A stretch of 14,823 bases of DNA from Pseudomonadota bacterium (GTDB lineage: Bacteria; Pseudomonadota; Alphaproteobacteria; Rhizobiales; Xanthobacteraceae), in NCBI GenBank assembly GCA_023387695.1, contig JAEWHT010000292.1:1-14823 (forward strand), read 5' to 3'. How positions within the stretch are numbered: position 1 is the first letter of the stretch; each line of letters starts with the position of its first letter. The notes below the pieces were generated by a model. It was given only the letters and a program-made list of their open reading frames with translations, did not search any database and was not told the origin of the DNA. Of this stretch, positions 12,483-14,823 are shown in pieces. The translations under genes were made by a program, and so were the position numbers.

Positions 12483-14823
12483 AATTCACCCTCTCCTGGC
12501 TGAAGGATCATCTCGACACCGACGCGCCGCTGGAAAAGCTTGCCGACAAGCTCACCATGATCGGGCTTGAGGTCGAGAACATCGAGGACAAGGCGAAGGC
12601 GCTGAAGCCGTTCACCATTGCGAAGGTGATCTCGGCCGAGCAGCATCCGAATGCGGATCGCTTGCGTGTCTGCATGGTCGACACCGGTGACGGTGGCGCA
12701 CCGGTGCAGGTCGTGTGCGGCGCGCCGAATGCACGCACAGGACTCGTCAGCGTGTTCTCGCCGCCCGGCACCTACATTCCCGGCAAGGACATCACGCTTG
12801 GTGTCGGCACCATCCGCGGCGTCGAGAGCCGCGGCATGCTGTGCTCTGCGGCCGAGCTGCAGATCTCCAACGACCATGACGGCATCATGGAATTGCCGGC
12901 GGACGCGCCGATCGGTGCGGGCTATGCCGAATGGGCTGCCCTCGGCGATCCCGTGATCGAGATCAATTTGACGCCGAACCGGCAGGACTGCACCGGCGTG
13001 CATGGCATCGCGCGCGACCTCGCGGCTGCCGACATGGGCAAGTTCAAAGACCCGTCGATCAAGCCGATCAAGGGCGAATTCCCCTGCCCGGTGAAGGTCA
13101 CGGTCGAGGACGCCACACTGTGTCCGGGCTTTGCGCTGCGTCTGGTGCGCGGCGTCAAGAACGGCCCGTCGCCGGAATGGCTGCAGAAGCGACTGACCGC
13201 AATCGGGCTGCGTCCGATCAACGCGTTGGTCGACATCACCAATTTCATGACCTACGACCGCGCGCGCCCGCTGCACGTGTTCGACGCCAAGAAGGTGATG
13301 GGCAATCTGGTGGTGCGTCGCGCCCGCGACGGCGAGGCGCTGCTCGCGCTCGACGGCCGCGCCTACAATCTCGATCCCTCGATCTGCGTGATCGCGGATG
13401 AGCACGGCGTCGAATCGCTCGCCGGCATCATGGGCGGCGAAGCCTCGGGCTGCGACGAGAACACGACCGACGTGTTGATCGAATCCGCGCTGTGGAACGA
13501 GATCAACGTCGCCCAGACCGGCCGCAAGCTCGGCATCAATTCCGATGCGCGCTATCGCTTCGAGCGCGGCGTCGATCCGGCCTTCATGGTGCCCGGGCTC
13601 GAGCTCGCCACCAAGCTGGTGATGGAGATGTGCGGCGGCAGTCCGTCAGAGAACGTCGTGGTCGGCAACGCCTTTGGCGATGACCGCATCATCGATTTCC
13701 CGCTCACCGAAGTGAAGCGCCTCTCCGGCATCGAGGTGCCGCTGGTCGAGATGAAGCTCATCCTGACCCGTCTCGGCTTCATGATGGCCGGCCCGGGCCC
13801 GGTCGTGAAAGTCGCGGTGCCGTCATGGCGCACCGACGTCCATGGCAAGGCCGATATCGTCGAGGAAGTCATCCGCATCTACGGCGTCGACAAGGTGCCG
13901 ATGACGCCGTTCGAGCGCGGCGAGGACGCGCGCAAGCCGGTGCTGACGCCGCTGCAGCTGCGCACCCGTCGTGCACGGCGCGCGCTCGCGAGCCGCGGCA
14001 TGACCGAAGCCGTAACGTGGTCGTTCATCACGAAGGCGGCAGCAAAGCTGTTCGGCGGCGGGCAGCGCGAGCTCGAGGTTGCGAACCCGATCGCCGCCGA
14101 TCTCTCCGACATGCGGCCGAGCCTGTTGCCGGGCCTGGTCGCCGCCGCACAGGCCAATGCCGATCGCGGCTATGGCGATGTCGTGCTGTTCGAGGTCGGC
14201 CAGGTCTTCAAGGGCGATCGCCCGCAGGATCAGTTCATGGCCGCGAGCGGCGTGCGCCGCGGCCTTGCGTCGTCTGAGGGACTGGGACGGCACTGGTCGG
14301 GCTCGGCGCAGGCCGATGTGTTCGACGCCAAGGCCGATGCGCTCGCGGTTCTGGCTGCGGCCGGCGCGCCGATGCAGGCGCTGCAGATCGTTGCCGGTGG
14401 TCCCACCTGGCTGCATCCGGGTCGTTCCGGCACGATCCAGATCGGACCGCAGAACGTGCTCGGATATTTCGGCGAGATGCATCCGCGCGCACTCGAGGCG
14501 CTCGGCGCCGACGGCCCGCTGGTGGTATTCGAGGTCACCCTCGACCGCATTCCGGAAGCCAAGAAGAAGCCGACCCGCGCCAAGCCGCTGATCGAGCTCT
14601 CGGCCTTCCAGCCGGTCTCGCGCGACTTCGCCTTCATCGTCGACCGCACGGTGAAGGCCGGCGACATCGTGCGCGCGGCGCAAGGCGTAGACAAGAAGCT
14701 GATCACCGGCGTCAATGTGTTCGACGTATACGAGGGCAAGGGCATCGACGACGGCAAGAAGTCGATCGGCATCGCCGTGACGATTCAGCCGCGCGAGAAG
14801 ACGCTGACCGACCAGGAGATCGA
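12479..14823 (+). CDS. pheT: Phenylalanyl-tRNA synthetase beta subunit (3' end beyond the window)
   Basis: This is the large subunit of the PheS2-PheT2 enzyme, with tRNA binding and editing domains. The start is GTG (12479-12481), overlapping the pheS stop as GTGA, with GGAGGG (12465-12470) 8 nt upstream. I read the frame through to the window end without a stop, 781 codons. Domains in order: N-terminal MKFTLSWLKDHL; tRNA-binding OB domain from about residue 45 (KPFTIAKVI onward); B3/B4 editing domain in the middle (GLRPINALVDITNF near 242-255); B5 domain from about 402 (RIIDFPLTEVKRL); and C-terminal FDX-ACB domain from about 710 (FQPVSRDFAFIVD). About 20 residues are probably missing, judging from the usual length of about 800. 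Confidence 0.97.
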   Translation, partial: MKFTLSWLKDHLDTDAPLEKLADKLTMIGLEVENIEDKAKALKPFTIAKVISAEQHPNADRLRVCMVDTGDGGAPVQVVCGAPNARTGLVSVFSPPGTYIPGKDITLGVGTIRGVESRGMLCSAAELQISNDHDGIMELPADAPIGAGYAEWAALGDPVIEINLTPNRQDCTGVHGIARDLAAADMGKFKDPSIKPIKGEFPCPVKVTVEDATLCPGFALRLVRGVKNGPSPEWLQKRLTAIGLRPINALVDITNFMTYDRARPLHVFDAKKVMGNLVVRRARDGEALLALDGRAYNLDPSICVIADEHGVESLAGIMGGEASGCDENTTDVLIESALWNEINVAQTGRKLGINSDARYRFERGVDPAFMVPGLELATKLVMEMCGGSPSENVVVGNAFGDDRIIDFPLTEVKRLSGIEVPLVEMKLILTRLGFMMAGPGPVVKVAVPSWRTDVHGKADIVEEVIRIYGVDKVPMTPFERGEDARKPVLTPLQLRTRRARRALASRGMTEAVTWSFITKAAAKLFGGGQRELEVANPIAADLSDMRPSLLPGLVAAAQANADRGYGDVVLFEVGQVFKGDRPQDQFMAASGVRRGLASSEGLGRHWSGSAQADVFDAKADALAVLAAAGAPMQALQIVAGGPTWLHPGRSGTIQIGPQNVLGYFGEMHPRALEALGADGPLVVFEVTLDRIPEAKKKPTRAKPLIELSAFQPVSRDFAFIVDRTVKAGDIVRAAQGVDKKLITGVNVFDVYEGKGIDDGKKSIGIAVTIQPREKTLTDQEI

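Noticed and set aside
11346..14683. Several long frames opposite or out of frame with pheS and pheT
   Set aside because: No domains and Arg/Ala-biased composition; pheS and pheT themselves are unambiguous.

Overview
The window looks like chromosomal DNA of a GC-rich alphaproteobacterium, most probably Bradyrhizobium or a close relative in the Nitrobacteraceae. The basis is the strong G/C bias at third codon positions, the protein sequences (IF-3, L35, L20, PheS, FzlA-like and an NDUFA9-like epimerase) and two intergenic palindromic repeats of a kind common in these genomes. This assignment rests on recognition, not on a database search.

Layout. (1) 1-1207: a tRNA-Leu(CAG) on the minus strand with its own promoter, divergent from an NDUFA9-type NAD(P)-binding protein. 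(2) 1221-1352: a large palindromic repeat at a convergent gene junction. (3) 1381-4351, minus strand: uppP, then a tightly coupled pair that closely resembles mycobacterial DprE1 (FAD oxidase) and DprE2 (SDR reductase). All three belong to polyprenyl-phosphate metabolism. (4) 4521-7192, plus strand: a GST-fold protein that is probably the FtsZ-binding division factor FzlA, overlapping queG (epoxyqueuosine reductase), then a thioesterase-fold protein. (5) 7193-7302: a second palindromic repeat, again between convergent genes. (6) 7314-8618, minus strand: an alpha/beta hydrolase followed by an NTF2-like protein. (7) 8871-14823, plus strand: the translation cluster infC, rpmI, rplT, pheS, pheT. 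pheT runs off the window end. Two small exported-protein genes lie on the minus strand inside this cluster, one between infC and rpmI and one between rplT and pheS.

Regulation visible in the sequence: infC starts at an AUU codon, the usual basis of IF-3 self-regulation, behind a leader with several short hairpins. A canonical intrinsic terminator follows infC. pheS and pheT overlap as GTGA, and dprE1/dprE2 are 3 nt apart. A 21-codon ORF with its own Shine-Dalgarno sequence ends just before pheS.

I found no phage, insertion sequence, CRISPR, toxin-antitoxin or defence genes, and no clear sign of a wholly new system. The items most worth following are the DprE1/DprE2-like pair beside uppP, including an alanine at the DprE1 inhibitor-cysteine position; the unusual queG start; the inverted repeat ahead of fzlA; the pheS upstream ORF; and the two small exported proteins.
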